Shown here: positions 7,835-17,900 of the stretch, in pieces
How positions within the stretch are numbered: the first letter of the stretch is position 1
How the letters are laid out: each line of letters starts with the position of its first letter
NCBI RefSeq assembly: GCF_000765695.2
Contig: NZ_JRPB02000005.1
Span: 1 to 64,000, forward strand
DNA length: 64,000 bases
Direction: 5' to 3'
From: Helicobacter sp. MIT 11-5569
GTDB taxonomy: Bacteria > Campylobacterota > Campylobacteria > Campylobacterales > Helicobacteraceae
Notes under the pieces: generated by a model
Seen by the model: the letters and a program-made list of their open reading frames with translations, nothing else
What the model was told of the DNA's origin: nothing
The model's database searches: none
Translations under genes and position numbers: made by a program

Positions 7835-9652
7835 TTATCGTCTAAAATTAGGATATTTCTTTTGGATATTTTCTAGCTTTTTAGAGTCCATCCACCAAGT
7901 TTCAAAACCCACTGCATAAAGAGGTGTAATTTTTGGATGTTCTAAAAAATTCCAAAATGCCACACAAAAAGTTTTAGTATGAAAATGTGGAATCATATAA
8001 TATTCCCATAGCAATACTCTATCAAGCGCACGCGTGGCAATTAGCAACTCTTCGTGAGATTTTGCTTGAATAATTTTAGCAATCAAAGCATCAACTACAT
8101 TATTTTTCACTCCAATATAATTATAACTTCCCTCTGTCTGTGCTGCCTCACTTCCCCAAAAAAATGCCTGCTCATTACCCGGTGATAGACTTTGGGGAAA
8201 CACGCTTACAATCATATCATAATCAAAAGTGCGCAAACGATTAACATATTGCGCAATATCCACTGTGCGCAGCTGCATTGTAATGCCTAGAATTTGCAGA
8301 TTTTTCTGAAAAGGAATCGCAACGCGTTCCATTGCTGGGCTAACTAATAATAACTCAAAGACAAAAGGGATTCCATCTTTTTGCAATTTTCCATTTTGGA
8401 TACTATACCCAGCTTCTTTTAATAATGCTTGTGCTCTTTTTAGATTCTCTCTATTATCTCCATTACCTTTGCTTTGGGGCAAAGAAAAACTTTGTGTAAA
8501 AAGTGCATTTGGTAGCTGATTCCTAAAAGGTTCAAGCAACTCTAATTCTGCTCCTAATGGAATCCCAACGCTTGCATACTCTGAATTATCAAAAAAACTT
8601 TTTGTGCGCGTGTATTGGTCATAAAAAAGATTCTTATTGCTCCATTCAAAATCAAATGCAAGCCCTATTGCCTCTCTTACACGTCTATCATCAAAAAAAC
8701 TTTTACGCACATTAAACACAAACCCTTGCATTCCACTTGGTAAAAAATGTAAAAATTCTTGCTTTTGAATATCTTTGTTATTTAATGCAGCTCCATTATA
8801 GCCCAACGCCCAGTTTTTCGCACTTACTTCTTCTCTAAAATCATATCTCCCAGCTTTAAAAGCCTCTAGGGCAACTGTATCGTCTTTATAATAATCAATC
8901 GTGATTTTATCAAAGTTAAAATATCCAATACGCGTTGGGTGATTTTTAGCCCAATACTTCTCTACACGCTTATAAGTTACACTGCGCCCTGCATCAAAAG
9001 ATTCTATTGCATAAGGACCACTGCCTAGTGGAATCCTTAAAGGATTCTTATTAAAATCCACGTCTTGATAATAATGCTTTGGTAAAATTGGTAAATCCCC
9101 TAAAATTAAAGCTAATTCGCGATTCTTATTATCTTTAAAGTTAAAGCGCACAGTGTATTTATCCACCACAATAACATCTTTTACATCTGCATAATAACGC
9201 ACCATTGAAGGATTCTCTCCTCTTGCAATAGTTTTAAAACTAAATTCCACATCAAAAGCAGTAATCTCTTTTCCATCATTAAAACGTGCATTTTCATCTA
9301 AATGAAAAATAACAAAAGTATTATCTTTTGCCCTTTGCACTTGTTTAGCAATAAGTCCGTATTGGCTACTTGGCTCATCAAAAGAGCGCACCATTAAAGT
9401 ATCATAGATTAATTCTAAACCTTTAACACTTACGCCTTTTAACAAAAAATCATAAAAACTATCATAGTTTCCTAAGGCATATTGTTTAATATGCCCTCCT
9501 TTTGGTGCGCTGGGATTGACATAATCAAAATACTTAAAATTCTTATATTTAACTTCTCCTTGTGCGCTCAATGCAGAATCGCTGTAAGTTTGCGCATTTA
9601 CAAATACACCAAAAAACAGCAATGCAAAAAACCAAGAAACAACAAAACGCAT
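7835..9652 (-). CDS. yejA: Periplasmic peptide-binding protein YejA
   Basis: This is the extracellular solute-binding protein of family 5 (SBP_bac_5) for the YejABEF importer. I take the start at 9652 (MRFVVSWFFALLFFGVFVNA), because it gives a clean signal peptide and lies seven bases from an AAGGA ribosome site. An in-frame upstream start at 9715 would add 21 residues ahead of the signal peptide. The mature protein, about 585 residues, has the family features of an early FNFDKITI-type strand, DARRVREA-like FDDRRVREAIGLAFDFEW, and a C-terminal aromatic patch near GFETWW. It is the first gene of a five-gene operon. Confidence 0.9.
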   Translation of the reverse strand: MRFVVSWFFALLFFGVFVNAQTYSDSALSAQGEVKYKNFKYFDYVNPSAPKGGHIKQYALGNYDSFYDFLLKGVSVKGLELIYDTLMVRSFDEPSSQYGLIAKQVQRAKDNTFVIFHLDENARFNDGKEITAFDVEFSFKTIARGENPSMVRYYADVKDVIVVDKYTVRFNFKDNKNRELALILGDLPILPKHYYQDVDFNKNPLRIPLGSGPYAIESFDAGRSVTYKRVEKYWAKNHPTRIGYFNFDKITIDYYKDDTVALEAFKAGRYDFREEVSAKNWALGYNGAALNNKDIQKQEFLHFLPSGMQGFVFNVRKSFFDDRRVREAIGLAFDFEWSNKNLFYDQYTRTKSFFDNSEYASVGIPLGAELELLEPFRNQLPNALFTQSFSLPQSKGNGDNRENLKRAQALLKEAGYSIQNGKLQKDGIPFVFELLLVSPAMERVAIPFQKNLQILGITMQLRTVDIAQYVNRLRTFDYDMIVSVFPQSLSPGNEQAFFWGSEAAQTEGSYNYIGVKNNVVDALIAKIIQAKSHEELLIATRALDRVLLWEYYMIPHFHTKTFCVAFWNFLEHPKITPLYAVGFETWWMDSKKLENIQKKYPNFRR

Positions 9653-9682
9653 AGAAATCCTTAAGCCTAAAAATAGAAATTC

Positions 9683-9688
9683 ATTGTA
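9683..9688 (-). promoter_or_regulatory. Predicted -10 element of the yej operon
   Basis: On the minus strand this reads TACAAT, preceded by TGT, giving an extended -10 (TGTTACAAT). It lies 31 bases upstream of the yejA start at 9652, a normal leader length. No second promoter is obvious inside the operon, where gaps are nine bases or less. Confidence 0.5.
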
Positions 9689-9777
9689 ACAAATTATTTG
9701 CAAATTAATGGACAAGAATTCACTTTTTCTTCACATTTTTTGACTAAACTTCTACAAATTTTTTAAAGGAGTCCTTG

Positions 9778-10326
9778 ATGACAAAACAATTTCGCAACAT
9801 TCACATCTATCTTAGTTTATTCTTCTTGCCTATTGCATTAATGTATGCAGCGACTGGAATCTTATACATTAGTGGGTTTAATCAAGATAGTTGGGCGACA
9901 AAATATAACTACACGCTGACACAAAATGTAGAAGAAGGCAAAGAAATTGATGCACTTGTGCAATATCTTAAAGATAATAACTTAAGTATTCCTTCAGATT
10001 TAACTCCAAAAAAAGGTAGAGGCGAAGAGCTAAGTGTAGGAAGCACACATTATAGTGCTAGTATCAAGAAAAATGCAGATTCCACATACACAATCACAAC
10101 TCTAAAACGTTCTATTATTGGAGATATGATTATGCTTCACAAAGCTAAAGCAAAATGGTATTTTGATGTGCTAGCTATTGGGTTTGGAATCACTTTAGCT
10201 CTACTCTATCTTTCAGGCTTAATGATTACACTTTTTAATAGCAAAAAGAATCGCTCAATCCAATATGCTACTATTTTAGCAGGCTGTATTATTAGTATTG
10301 CTTTAGGTGCTTTAAGCGTTTTATGA
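9778..10326 (+). CDS. PepSY-associated membrane protein
   Basis: A 182-residue protein with an N-terminal helix (IHIYLSLFFLPIALMYAATGI), a periplasmic domain of about 85 residues and two C-terminal helices. The FRNIHIYLSLFFLP opening and the GxMIMLHKAKAKWYFD segment before the second helix resemble PepSY-associated TM-helix proteins, which are often linked to iron or siderophore reduction. That link is family knowledge, not visible here. The ATG at 9778 is preferred over the TTG at 9775, because an AAAGGAG site lies six bases before it. It is transcribed alone and converges on cmeC. Confidence 0.7.
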   Translation: MTKQFRNIHIYLSLFFLPIALMYAATGILYISGFNQDSWATKYNYTLTQNVEEGKEIDALVQYLKDNNLSIPSDLTPKKGRGEELSVGSTHYSASIKKNADSTYTITTLKRSIIGDMIMLHKAKAKWYFDVLAIGFGITLALLYLSGLMITLFNSKKNRSIQYATILAGCIISIALGALSVL

Positions 10327-10328
10327 AT

Positions 10329-10352
10329 AAATCTAAGCTAACGCTTAGATTT
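10329..10352. terminator. Bidirectional terminator between the PepSY gene and cmeC
   Basis: A perfect 10-bp stem (AAATCTAAGC / GCTTAGATTT) with a TAAC loop lies between convergent genes and overlaps the last codons of cmeC. The ends of the stem supply A/T runs for both directions. Confidence 0.8.
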
Positions 10353-11756
10353 CTCAAACTCTTCTTTACTCCAACCTCCCCCAAAAGCCTTATATAAATT
10401 AATTGCCGCGCTTAAGGATTCCAACTTAGCCCCTTCTTGTTGCAACTCTGCAGCAAAAAGAGCACCTTGCGTGCTTAAAACTTCAAGGTAATTTGTATAA
10501 CCTTCTTCATAACGCAAATTTGCAAGCTCTAATGTGCGTTGCAATGCGCTAACTTGGTCGCTTAAACTAATTAGCCGCTCACTTGTAGTTTGATAATTAA
10601 ATAGAACTTCTCTAACCTCGCCAAATGCTGTGCGCAAGGTCTGTCCATAAGTTAATAACATCTCTCTATACTGCGACTTTGCCAAATCAACATTTGCACT
10701 TGTGCGCCCAAAATCAATCAAATTCCCTATAAAATTTCCCCCAAAATTCCATGTAGAATTAGAAGTCCTTACAAGCTCATTTAATTGCGGGCTTGCATAA
10801 CCAAAAAGCCCAGTTAGGGAAATTGTCGGAAAATATGCGCTACGTGCTACACCAATTGAAAAATTTGCAGCTTTTAGACTCTGCTCTGCTGCTTCAATAT
10901 CAGGTCGTCTCTCTAAAATCGTTGAAGGCAAGCCTGCTTCGATACTAGGAGGTGCGGGCAATTCTCGCGGTTGTGTTGGAATCTCATTTGCAAATACCCC
11001 TGCCCCATCACGTCCAAGTAAAATCAAAAACGCACTTTGAGCGGAATTTTGCTCCATCAAAAGGCTTTGCAACTGCGCTTTAACACTTGCCATTTCAGAC
11101 TTTGCTTGCTGCATATCAATCTCTGAAATCTTACCTGCTTCAAACTCTTTTTTGCGGTATTCATAGTTTTCTGTGCGACTTTTTAATGTATTTTGGGAGA
11201 TTTGCACTTGATTATTAAGCGTTAAAACACCAAAATAACTTTGCATTGCATTTGCAATTAAACTTAGACGCACCATATCTCCATTTGCTTTGACTGCAAG
11301 AAGCTTTGCTAAAGCACTTCTATCTGCATCTCTTGCACGCCCCCACAAATCAAGCTCAAAACTAAGCACTGCACTAAGAGAAAAATTATTATAGTTTTCA
11401 AACTGCCCTTGCATTGGATTTTTACGATTTTTTAAAGCTTCACCTTTTGCCTGAATATTAGGATAGCGATCACTTCTTGCATAGCTCCATTGTGAGCGTG
11501 CTTGTTCTATGCGCTCCATTGCAACAAGCAAATCATAATTATTCTTTAAAGCTTCTTCTACAAAAAGATTTAGAGTTTCATCTCCAAACTCTTCCCACCA
11601 TTTTTGAGAAATTACCATTTCTTGTGCTGCTTCTATGGCTTCTTTAGAATCCGGTAAATTTGTCGTTGGCTGCACATATTTAGGAGAAAGCGAACAACCA
11701 CTTCCTAAAATCGCAAGCAAAGTGATATGAAAACAAAAATTAGAAATCTTAATCAT
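10338..11756 (-). CDS. cmeC: Outer-membrane efflux channel (CmeC/OprM type)
   Basis: A 472-residue TolC-family lipoprotein of the NodT/OprM/CmeC type. The signal ends LAILGSGC, with the lipidated cysteine at about residue 21, followed by SLSPKYVQP as in many family members. Two structural repeats of the outer-membrane efflux family follow, including ALLGRDGA-like LILLGRDG, ILERRPDIEAAEQSL and LRYEEGYTNYLEVLSTQ, all typical. It completes the CmeABC tripartite pump. The start overlaps the cmeB stop by eight bases. Confidence 0.92.
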   Translation of the reverse strand: MIKISNFCFHITLLAILGSGCSLSPKYVQPTTNLPDSKEAIEAAQEMVISQKWWEEFGDETLNLFVEEALKNNYDLLVAMERIEQARSQWSYARSDRYPNIQAKGEALKNRKNPMQGQFENYNNFSLSAVLSFELDLWGRARDADRSALAKLLAVKANGDMVRLSLIANAMQSYFGVLTLNNQVQISQNTLKSRTENYEYRKKEFEAGKISEIDMQQAKSEMASVKAQLQSLLMEQNSAQSAFLILLGRDGAGVFANEIPTQPRELPAPPSIEAGLPSTILERRPDIEAAEQSLKAANFSIGVARSAYFPTISLTGLFGYASPQLNELVRTSNSTWNFGGNFIGNLIDFGRTSANVDLAKSQYREMLLTYGQTLRTAFGEVREVLFNYQTTSERLISLSDQVSALQRTLELANLRYEEGYTNYLEVLSTQGALFAAELQQEGAKLESLSAAINLYKAFGGGWSKEEFEKSKR

Positions 11757-14700
11757 GTTTGCTCCTAAAAGTTGCTATAAATTCACTCAATTTTGCAAAA
11801 TAAGTATAAAACAGAGGAATAAAGAAAGTCGCAATAAAGGTTGCTGCAAGCATTCCTCCAATTACCCCTGTCCCAATCGCATGGCGACTGGCTGCTCCCG
11901 CTCCACTACTAATAGCAAGCGGGAAAACCCCGATTGTAAATGCAAGAGAAGTCATTACAATCGGACGAAATCTAAGTCTAGCAGCTTCTACTGCGGAATC
12001 ATAAATATCCTTACCTTCACCCTCACGCGCCTGCATTGCAAATTCAATAATCAAAATTGCATTTTTTGCCGCTAATGCGATCAATGTGATTAAACCTACT
12101 TGGAAATAAATATCATTATTTAAGCCCCTAAGCCATGTTGCTAAAATCGCTCCAAATACCGCAAATGGAACTGCTGTAACAACCGCTAAAGGCATAAGCC
12201 ACCGCTCATATTGTGCTGCTAGAATCAAAAATACAAAAATAAGCCCAAAAATAAAAGCTACTGCGCCTGTTCCGCTACTTGCTTTTTCTTGATAAGAACT
12301 TCCTGAAAATGCCACAGAATAACCATCTGGCAACACTTCTTCTACAACCTGCTCAATGGCAAGGAGCGCATCTCCTGAAGAATAACCCGGTGCAGCATCT
12401 CCCATAAGTTTTGCTGCTGGGAAAAGGTTAAATCTCTCCAAAATATCTGGACCAACCACGCGCTCATAACTCACCAATGCGCTAATAGGAACTAATTCTC
12501 CATTGTTTGAGCGCACAAAGACATTGCGTAAATCCTCTGGAGATTCTCTAAATGGGCTTTCAGATTGCACATTAACCTTATATGTGCGACCAAAGAGGTT
12601 AAAATCATTCACATAATATGCCCCAAAAGTTGCTTGGAGTGTCGTAAAGACTTCACTAACATTCACTCCCATAGCCTTAGCTTTTTCTCTATCCAAATTC
12701 ACACGATACTGCGGCACATTCACACTCAAAGTTGTTCTCACTCCTGCAAGCTCTGGACGCTTTTGTGCAGCTTGCAAAACAAGTTGTGTGTATTTCTGTA
12801 ATTCCTCTGTGGAAGCACCTGTGCGGTTTTGGATATACGCTTCAAATCCATCTGTCAAGCTTAATCCCATAATTGGTGGAGGATTCAAAGCAAAGATTAT
12901 AGAATCTGGATATTGCATTAGCTGTCCTGTGAAAGCACCTGCTAAAGCTTGAGAATGCTGCTCGGCTTTTTTTCTCTCTTTCCAATCTTTTAACTCCATA
13001 AACGCTGTCCCACCATGGCTTCTTACAGCACTTGAGAGCATATCATAACCTGCTAATGTCATAATCCCATCTACATTAGGATTCTCCATAGCAAATTTTC
13101 CCACAAAATCTGCCATTTTTTCTGTTTTATTAAGAGCAGTTGCAGGTGGTAATTGCATAGAAACAAGCAAAACACCTTTATCTTCTGAAGGCACAAGTCC
13201 GCTTGGAACACGCATAAAAAGCCCAATAGTAACCGCAATCAACCCTACAAATAATAAGACATATAAACTTCCTCTCCGAATCGTATGTGCGACTTTATCA
13301 GTAAATTTATGCGTAAGCCAATCAAAGAAATTATTAAATTTCTTGACAATATAAAAGGGTTTTGGTTCTTTGGTTTTAAGAATCGAAACACAAAGTGCTG
13401 GAGTGAGTGTCAGAGCAACAAATCCCGAAATGACGACAGAAATAACGATTGTAATCGCAAATTGCTTGTAAATCTCTCCGGAGAATCCTCCGATAAATGC
13501 CACAGGGATAAACACCGCAGAAAGAACAAGCACGATAGCAATTACAGGGCTTTGAATCTCCTCCATAGCTTTAATCGTAGCATCTCTTACCGATAGCTTT
13601 TCGGTATGAATGAGACGCTCGACATTTTCAATCACAATAATTGCGTCATCTACTACGATTCCAATAGCGAGAATTAACCCAAAGAGCGTTAGAAGATTGA
13701 TAGAGAATCCTAACAAATACATTCCTGCAAATGCCCCAATAATAGATACAGGCACAGCAATTACAGGAATAATTGTGGCTCTAAAGTTTTGCAAGAAAAA
13801 GTAAATAACAATCACAACAAGTATAATTGCTTCAATAAAAGTCTTGATAACTTCTTTGACGGATACTTTTACAAATTTTGTCGTATCATAAGGAATCGCG
13901 TATTTTAAACCATCAGGAAAAGTTTTAGAAAGCTCTTCTAGTTTTTGAGAGACTCCATCGGCGACATTTAGTGCATTTGCTCCAGGTTGGAGGAAAACAC
14001 CAAAAGCTACAGCATTTTGCCCTTTGAAAGATGCTTTTACGCTATAATCTTCTGCGCCTAATTCAATCCGAGCAATGTCTTTGAGACGCAAAGAAGAGCC
14101 ATCTTCATTAGTCTTAATCAAAATCTCTTCAAACTCTTTTGCCTCACTTAAACGCCCTTTTGTTGTAACACTATAAGTAAATTCCAAATCTTTTCTTGCA
14201 GGCTCTTGCCCGAAATATCCTGCGGCAAATTGTGAGTTTTGCTCTTGAACTAATGCAATCACTTCTGAAGGCGTGAGATTGTATTTGCGCAACTTATCAG
14301 GAGAAAGCCAAATACGCATAGAATACTGCTCTCTACTAAACAAAGCCGCATCTCCAACACCCGGAACACGTTTAAGCTCATCTAAAATATTAATAGCCGT
14401 ATAGTTTGCAATATAAGTTGCATCTTGATTTGGTGAATCAGAATACATTGCATAAACTGCTAAAATCGTGGAGCTTCTTTTCTCTACTGTTACCCCATAT
14501 CGTTGCACTTCTTGTGGCAAACTACTTAGCACTGCTTGGACGCGGTTATTGACATTGATAGCTGCTTGGTCTGGGTCTGTTTCATTCGTAAAATAAACGC
14601 TAATGCTCAAAGAACCGCTTGAAGTAGAGGAGCTTTGCATATAAATCATATTTTCTACACCATTGATACTATTTTCAAGCACACTTGCTACGCTGCTAGA

Positions 14701-14874
14701 GATAACTTCCGCACTAGCACCCGGATAAGTTGCACTCACGACAACTTGGGGAGGGGTAACTTGCGGATACTCTTCTACTGCCAAAGAAAAAGCAGACAAC
14801 CCCCCGGCAATGACGATGATAATAGACATTACCATTGCCAAAACAGGACGTTCGATAAAAAATTTAGAAAACAT
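11749..14874 (-). CDS. cmeB: RND multidrug efflux transporter (CmeB/AcrB type)
   Basis: A proton-driven inner-membrane pump of the HAE-1 RND family. I take the start at 14874 (MFSKFFIERPVLA), which gives 1041 residues, the family norm, and has AAAGG eight bases upstream. The longer reading from 14913 would run into the cmeA end. Visible marks are the N-terminal FFIERP, two large periplasmic loops, GIVVDDAIIVIENVER in TM4 with the proton-relay aspartates, and the C-terminal GLITLIALAAKNAILIIEFA. Twelve transmembrane helices are expected. It sits between the adaptor and the outer-membrane channel genes. Confidence 0.95.
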   Translation of the reverse strand: MFSKFFIERPVLAMVMSIIIVIAGGLSAFSLAVEEYPQVTPPQVVVSATYPGASAEVISSSVASVLENSINGVENMIYMQSSSTSSGSLSISVYFTNETDPDQAAINVNNRVQAVLSSLPQEVQRYGVTVEKRSSTILAVYAMYSDSPNQDATYIANYTAINILDELKRVPGVGDAALFSREQYSMRIWLSPDKLRKYNLTPSEVIALVQEQNSQFAAGYFGQEPARKDLEFTYSVTTKGRLSEAKEFEEILIKTNEDGSSLRLKDIARIELGAEDYSVKASFKGQNAVAFGVFLQPGANALNVADGVSQKLEELSKTFPDGLKYAIPYDTTKFVKVSVKEVIKTFIEAIILVVIVIYFFLQNFRATIIPVIAVPVSIIGAFAGMYLLGFSINLLTLFGLILAIGIVVDDAIIVIENVERLIHTEKLSVRDATIKAMEEIQSPVIAIVLVLSAVFIPVAFIGGFSGEIYKQFAITIVISVVISGFVALTLTPALCVSILKTKEPKPFYIVKKFNNFFDWLTHKFTDKVAHTIRRGSLYVLLFVGLIAVTIGLFMRVPSGLVPSEDKGVLLVSMQLPPATALNKTEKMADFVGKFAMENPNVDGIMTLAGYDMLSSAVRSHGGTAFMELKDWKERKKAEQHSQALAGAFTGQLMQYPDSIIFALNPPPIMGLSLTDGFEAYIQNRTGASTEELQKYTQLVLQAAQKRPELAGVRTTLSVNVPQYRVNLDREKAKAMGVNVSEVFTTLQATFGAYYVNDFNLFGRTYKVNVQSESPFRESPEDLRNVFVRSNNGELVPISALVSYERVVGPDILERFNLFPAAKLMGDAAPGYSSGDALLAIEQVVEEVLPDGYSVAFSGSSYQEKASSGTGAVAFIFGLIFVFLILAAQYERWLMPLAVVTAVPFAVFGAILATWLRGLNNDIYFQVGLITLIALAAKNAILIIEFAMQAREGEGKDIYDSAVEAARLRFRPIVMTSLAFTIGVFPLAISSGAGAASRHAIGTGVIGGMLAATFIATFFIPLFYTYFAKLSEFIATFRSKHD

Positions 14875-14890
14875 TATAAGAACCTTTCTT

Positions 14891-16021
14891 TTAAGGCTTT
14901 GGTGATTGGTCAATCGGAGTTACAGGAGCACCCGGACGCAATTTGATTAATTGGCTTGTAATAACCACATCTCCATCATTTAAACCACTTTTAATGATGA
15001 CGTTATTCCCGACATTATAACCCAAAACTACTGGAGTTGGCTCGGCTTTACCATCTACGATTTTATACACATAGCTTCCTTTTGCATCTTGCATTAACGC
15101 TACTTGTGGAATCACTATAGAATTTTTTGCGACGATTCCTTCTAAACGAATGCGTGAAAATTCTCCGGGAATCAGTAAATGCTCAGGATTTTCTACAATG
15201 GCGCGCGCTTTAATGGTTGCTGTGCTTGACTCTAAAACACTATCAATAAAATCTAATTTCCCCTCTTGCCCAAAAGGCGTGCCATCAGGCAAAAGATAAA
15301 CGACTTTTGTATTTTCATAATCTAAAGTGCGTAAAAAATAATAATCATTGCTAGGAATAGAAAACTCTGCGTGAATAGGGTCTAATTGCGTAATGGTTGT
15401 TAGCACATTATCCGCACCTGCTTTGCCGACTAAATCTCCAATATCATAACGTTTCATACTAATTTTACCACTTGATGGCGCAATCACATCAGTATAATCT
15501 AAATCAATTTTAGCAAGGTTCAAACTAGCTCTAGCATTTGCTACAGCAGCATTTGCACTTTCAAATGCAGATTGCGCAGAATCATATTCTTTTGGACTTA
15601 ACGCATTTTCTTTAAAGAGTTTTTGTGCGCGATTCCAATCTCTATTTGCTGCCCTAAAAGTCGCTTGAGCAGAAAGAAGCTGTGCTCGCGACATATTAAA
15701 AGTTGCTTGATATTTTGCTGGATCAATTTTAAAGAGCTTATCACCTTTTTTAACAATCCCACCTTCTATGAAATTTTGCTCTAATAGCACTCCTTCTACA
15801 CGCGCATAAATATCCACACTCTGCAAACTTGTAAGTTTGGAAGGATATTCAAAACTAACAGAAACGTCTGCATTTTTTACTTTATATGTATTAACAGGCA
15901 TTACCATATTTTGCTGTGCTGCTTGTGCATTTTTATCTTCTTTGGAACAACCAGCAAATAAAAGTGCCACGCATGCTAAACTAATAAGCATTTTAAGAAA
16001 TATTGTATTAGCTTTTTTCAT
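14891..16021 (-). CDS. cmeA: Efflux periplasmic adaptor lipoprotein (CmeA/AcrA type)
   Basis: A 376-residue membrane-fusion protein that bridges CmeB and CmeC. It has a lipoprotein signal ending LLFAGC (cysteine at about 25), a lipoyl-like half-motif near residues 60-90 (DIYARVEGVLLEQNFIEGG), a helical hairpin (about 100-165) and the second half GKISMKRYDIGDLVG. A beta-barrel domain follows, with IPGEFSRIRLEG. It is first in the operon, directly downstream of a palindromic operator, and 16 bases separate it from cmeB. Confidence 0.93.
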   Translation of the reverse strand: MKKANTIFLKMLISLACVALLFAGCSKEDKNAQAAQQNMVMPVNTYKVKNADVSVSFEYPSKLTSLQSVDIYARVEGVLLEQNFIEGGIVKKGDKLFKIDPAKYQATFNMSRAQLLSAQATFRAANRDWNRAQKLFKENALSPKEYDSAQSAFESANAAVANARASLNLAKIDLDYTDVIAPSSGKISMKRYDIGDLVGKAGADNVLTTITQLDPIHAEFSIPSNDYYFLRTLDYENTKVVYLLPDGTPFGQEGKLDFIDSVLESSTATIKARAIVENPEHLLIPGEFSRIRLEGIVAKNSIVIPQVALMQDAKGSYVYKIVDGKAEPTPVVLGYNVGNNVIIKSGLNDGDVVITSQLIKLRPGAPVTPIDQSPKP

Positions 16022-16057
16022 TTTTTTCCTTATTTGAAAATCAACTTTGAATCAATA

Positions 16058-16082
16058 ATTACAAACTGTAATCACCATTACA
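16058..16082. promoter_or_regulatory. Palindromic operator upstream of cmeABC, CmeR-box-like
   Basis: The plus strand has three half-sites in a row: ATTACA (16058-16063), TGTAAT (16067-16072) and ATTACA (16077-16082). The last two form a perfect 16-base inverted repeat, TGTAAT-CACC-ATTACA, 45 bases before the cmeA start. This closely matches the TGTAAT-N4-ATTACA repeat I recall as the CmeR operator of Campylobacter jejuni cmeABC. No TetR-type gene is adjacent here. Confidence 0.65.
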
Positions 16083-16189
16083 AAAAAATATCGTAGAATT
16101 CTAATTAACTTTTGCTTAAAAATAAATTTATGTATTTTAGATTCTTTTTGAACATATCTAAAAAGCGTGAAGCAAAAATGGGCTTTAAT

Positions 16190-17779
16190 TTAACATTTAA
16201 AAGAATCCAATTGCGCATTTAGCATACTTGCTTTTTGCGCCATTTCTTTTGAAATCGCATTAATCATATGCACTGCTTCGCTATTATCATTTGTCAGTTT
16301 ATCGACTTCGCTAATTTGCTTTAATACTGTTTGCATCGCTTCAAAAAGAGTATTTGTTTTACTTAATGCTTCCACAGAAGCACTAACTGCTGCTTCAAGA
16401 GATTTTGTGCTTGTTTCTAAAATTTCAGTCCCTTCCATAGAATCATCAGCAACACTTACAATTTTTTGAACATTTATACGCATCGCATTATTTGCATCAG
16501 TAATGGATTGAATAATCGTATTAACCACAGCATTAATTTCACCTAAGCTTTTTTGTGTGCGTTCTGCAAGTTTCCTTACCTCATCAGCAACCACAGCAAA
16601 ACCGCGTCCAGCTTCTCCCGCTCTTGCTGCTTCAATATTTGCATTAAGTGCAAGCAAGCTAGTTTGGTCTGCAATTTCTGCAATGATTGTTAAAACGTCC
16701 TTAATCTTATCAGTTTCTTGCGCGCTTTGCTCTAAACGTTCTGCAATATTATGTTCTGCACTCACATTCTCTTGCACATTATTTGCGACTTTTAATAACA
16801 ATCTTTTTGTTTCTGCAAGTTGTTCAGAAGATTCCTGAATATCTTTTGCACTAAGCTGCACTAAATCTTTTGCTGCATTTAGCATCACCTCAATCTCTCC
16901 ACCTAAACGCGTGCTATCTTTCACAACTTCTACAGAACGTCCGATACGTTCATTAATTTCACTAGAAGCACCAAAAAGCTGATTAGATTGTGTAATATTT
17001 TGGTGGCTAATATCCTTTGCGCTGCAAACTGTATTTCCTATCTTTTGAATAAAACGATTAATATAGGCACTCGCCTTTGCGATTTCATCTTCATTTTTCA
17101 CCGGCAAACGCTTTGTCAAATCCCCATCACCTTGTGCTAAATCAAATGCAACTTCGGTTAAATTTGAGATAGGATAAAATACCCAACGATTAAACAGCAA
17201 AAGTAACAAAAATAATGCAACAACCCCAATACCTACCATTAAAAGAATAATCTTATTTTGCACAGCATTAGAATCCTGCATTAGCTCTTTAACAGAAATT
17301 TGCATTTCTGATACACCCAACACATCGCCAACTTGAGAAGTTGCATGGCACATTACGCACGCCTCTTCAGCCAAAATTGGCTTTGCCATCAAAAATCCTT
17401 CATCACTCTCTGTTTTATAAGTTCTAATAAATTCTTTCTTGCTTTCAAAAACTTTTAAAATTTCTGCCTCTGTCGTAAAATCTTTTTGTATCCCCATTAG
17501 CTCAATCACATTTTCTGCAGGGAAAATTTCTAAATTTGCGATTCCATTGACTTTTTTAGAACCCTCAATAAAACTACCAATCACAATGGGGTCTCCTGTA
17601 TTCATTGCAATTTTTAATCCCTCTGTTAGCATCGCATTAAGCTGATACAATTCTCTTGTAGAGCTACTCTTAGCAATGCTACTAAAACCATTTTGCAAGT
17701 TATAATAGACCATTGCCAAAAGCACCAACAAAAACCCAACAATCATTGCAATAATCTTAGAACGGATAGTTTTTAGCAT
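16190..17779 (-). CDS. Methyl-accepting chemotaxis protein with periplasmic c-type heme motif
   Basis: A 529-residue chemoreceptor. It has TM1 at about 8-26, a periplasmic sensor at about 27-175, TM2 at about 176-197, a HAMP domain to about 250, then the signalling domain with the conserved hairpin tip around [20 protein letters not shown] and [18 protein letters not shown]. The sensor carries CVMCH at residues 141-145, a CxxCH heme-c attachment site, in the setting [18 protein letters not shown] that resembles Tll0287-like (DUF3365) heme sensor domains. This suggests redox or gas sensing, as for heme receptors described in Geobacter. The ligand is inferred, not shown. A histidine kinase gene lies 121 bases upstream on the same strand. 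Confidence 0.88.
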   Translation of the reverse strand: MLKTIRSKIIAMIVGFLLVLLAMVYYNLQNGFSSIAKSSSTRELYQLNAMLTEGLKIAMNTGDPIVIGSFIEGSKKVNGIANLEIFPAENVIELMGIQKDFTTEAEILKVFESKKEFIRTYKTESDEGFLMAKPILAEEACVMCHATSQVGDVLGVSEMQISVKELMQDSNAVQNKIILLMVGIGVVALFLLLLLFNRWVFYPISNLTEVAFDLAQGDGDLTKRLPVKNEDEIAKASAYINRFIQKIGNTVCSAKDISHQNITQSNQLFGASSEINERIGRSVEVVKDSTRLGGEIEVMLNAAKDLVQLSAKDIQESSEQLAETKRLLLKVANNVQENVSAEHNIAERLEQSAQETDKIKDVLTIIAEIADQTSLLALNANIEAARAGEAGRGFAVVADEVRKLAERTQKSLGEINAVVNTIIQSITDANNAMRINVQKIVSVADDSMEGTEILETSTKSLEAAVSASVEALSKTNTLFEAMQTVLKQISEVDKLTNDNSEAVHMINAISKEMAQKASMLNAQLDSFKC

Positions 17780-17900
17780 AATTCTCTCCCATAGGAATCC
17801 CAGCGCAACTAACTAATACCACACAATCAATTCTTATTAGTATAAAAAAACTACCCTAAAAGCTTGTTAAAAGATTAAGAGAAATTCTATTTTTGTAAAT

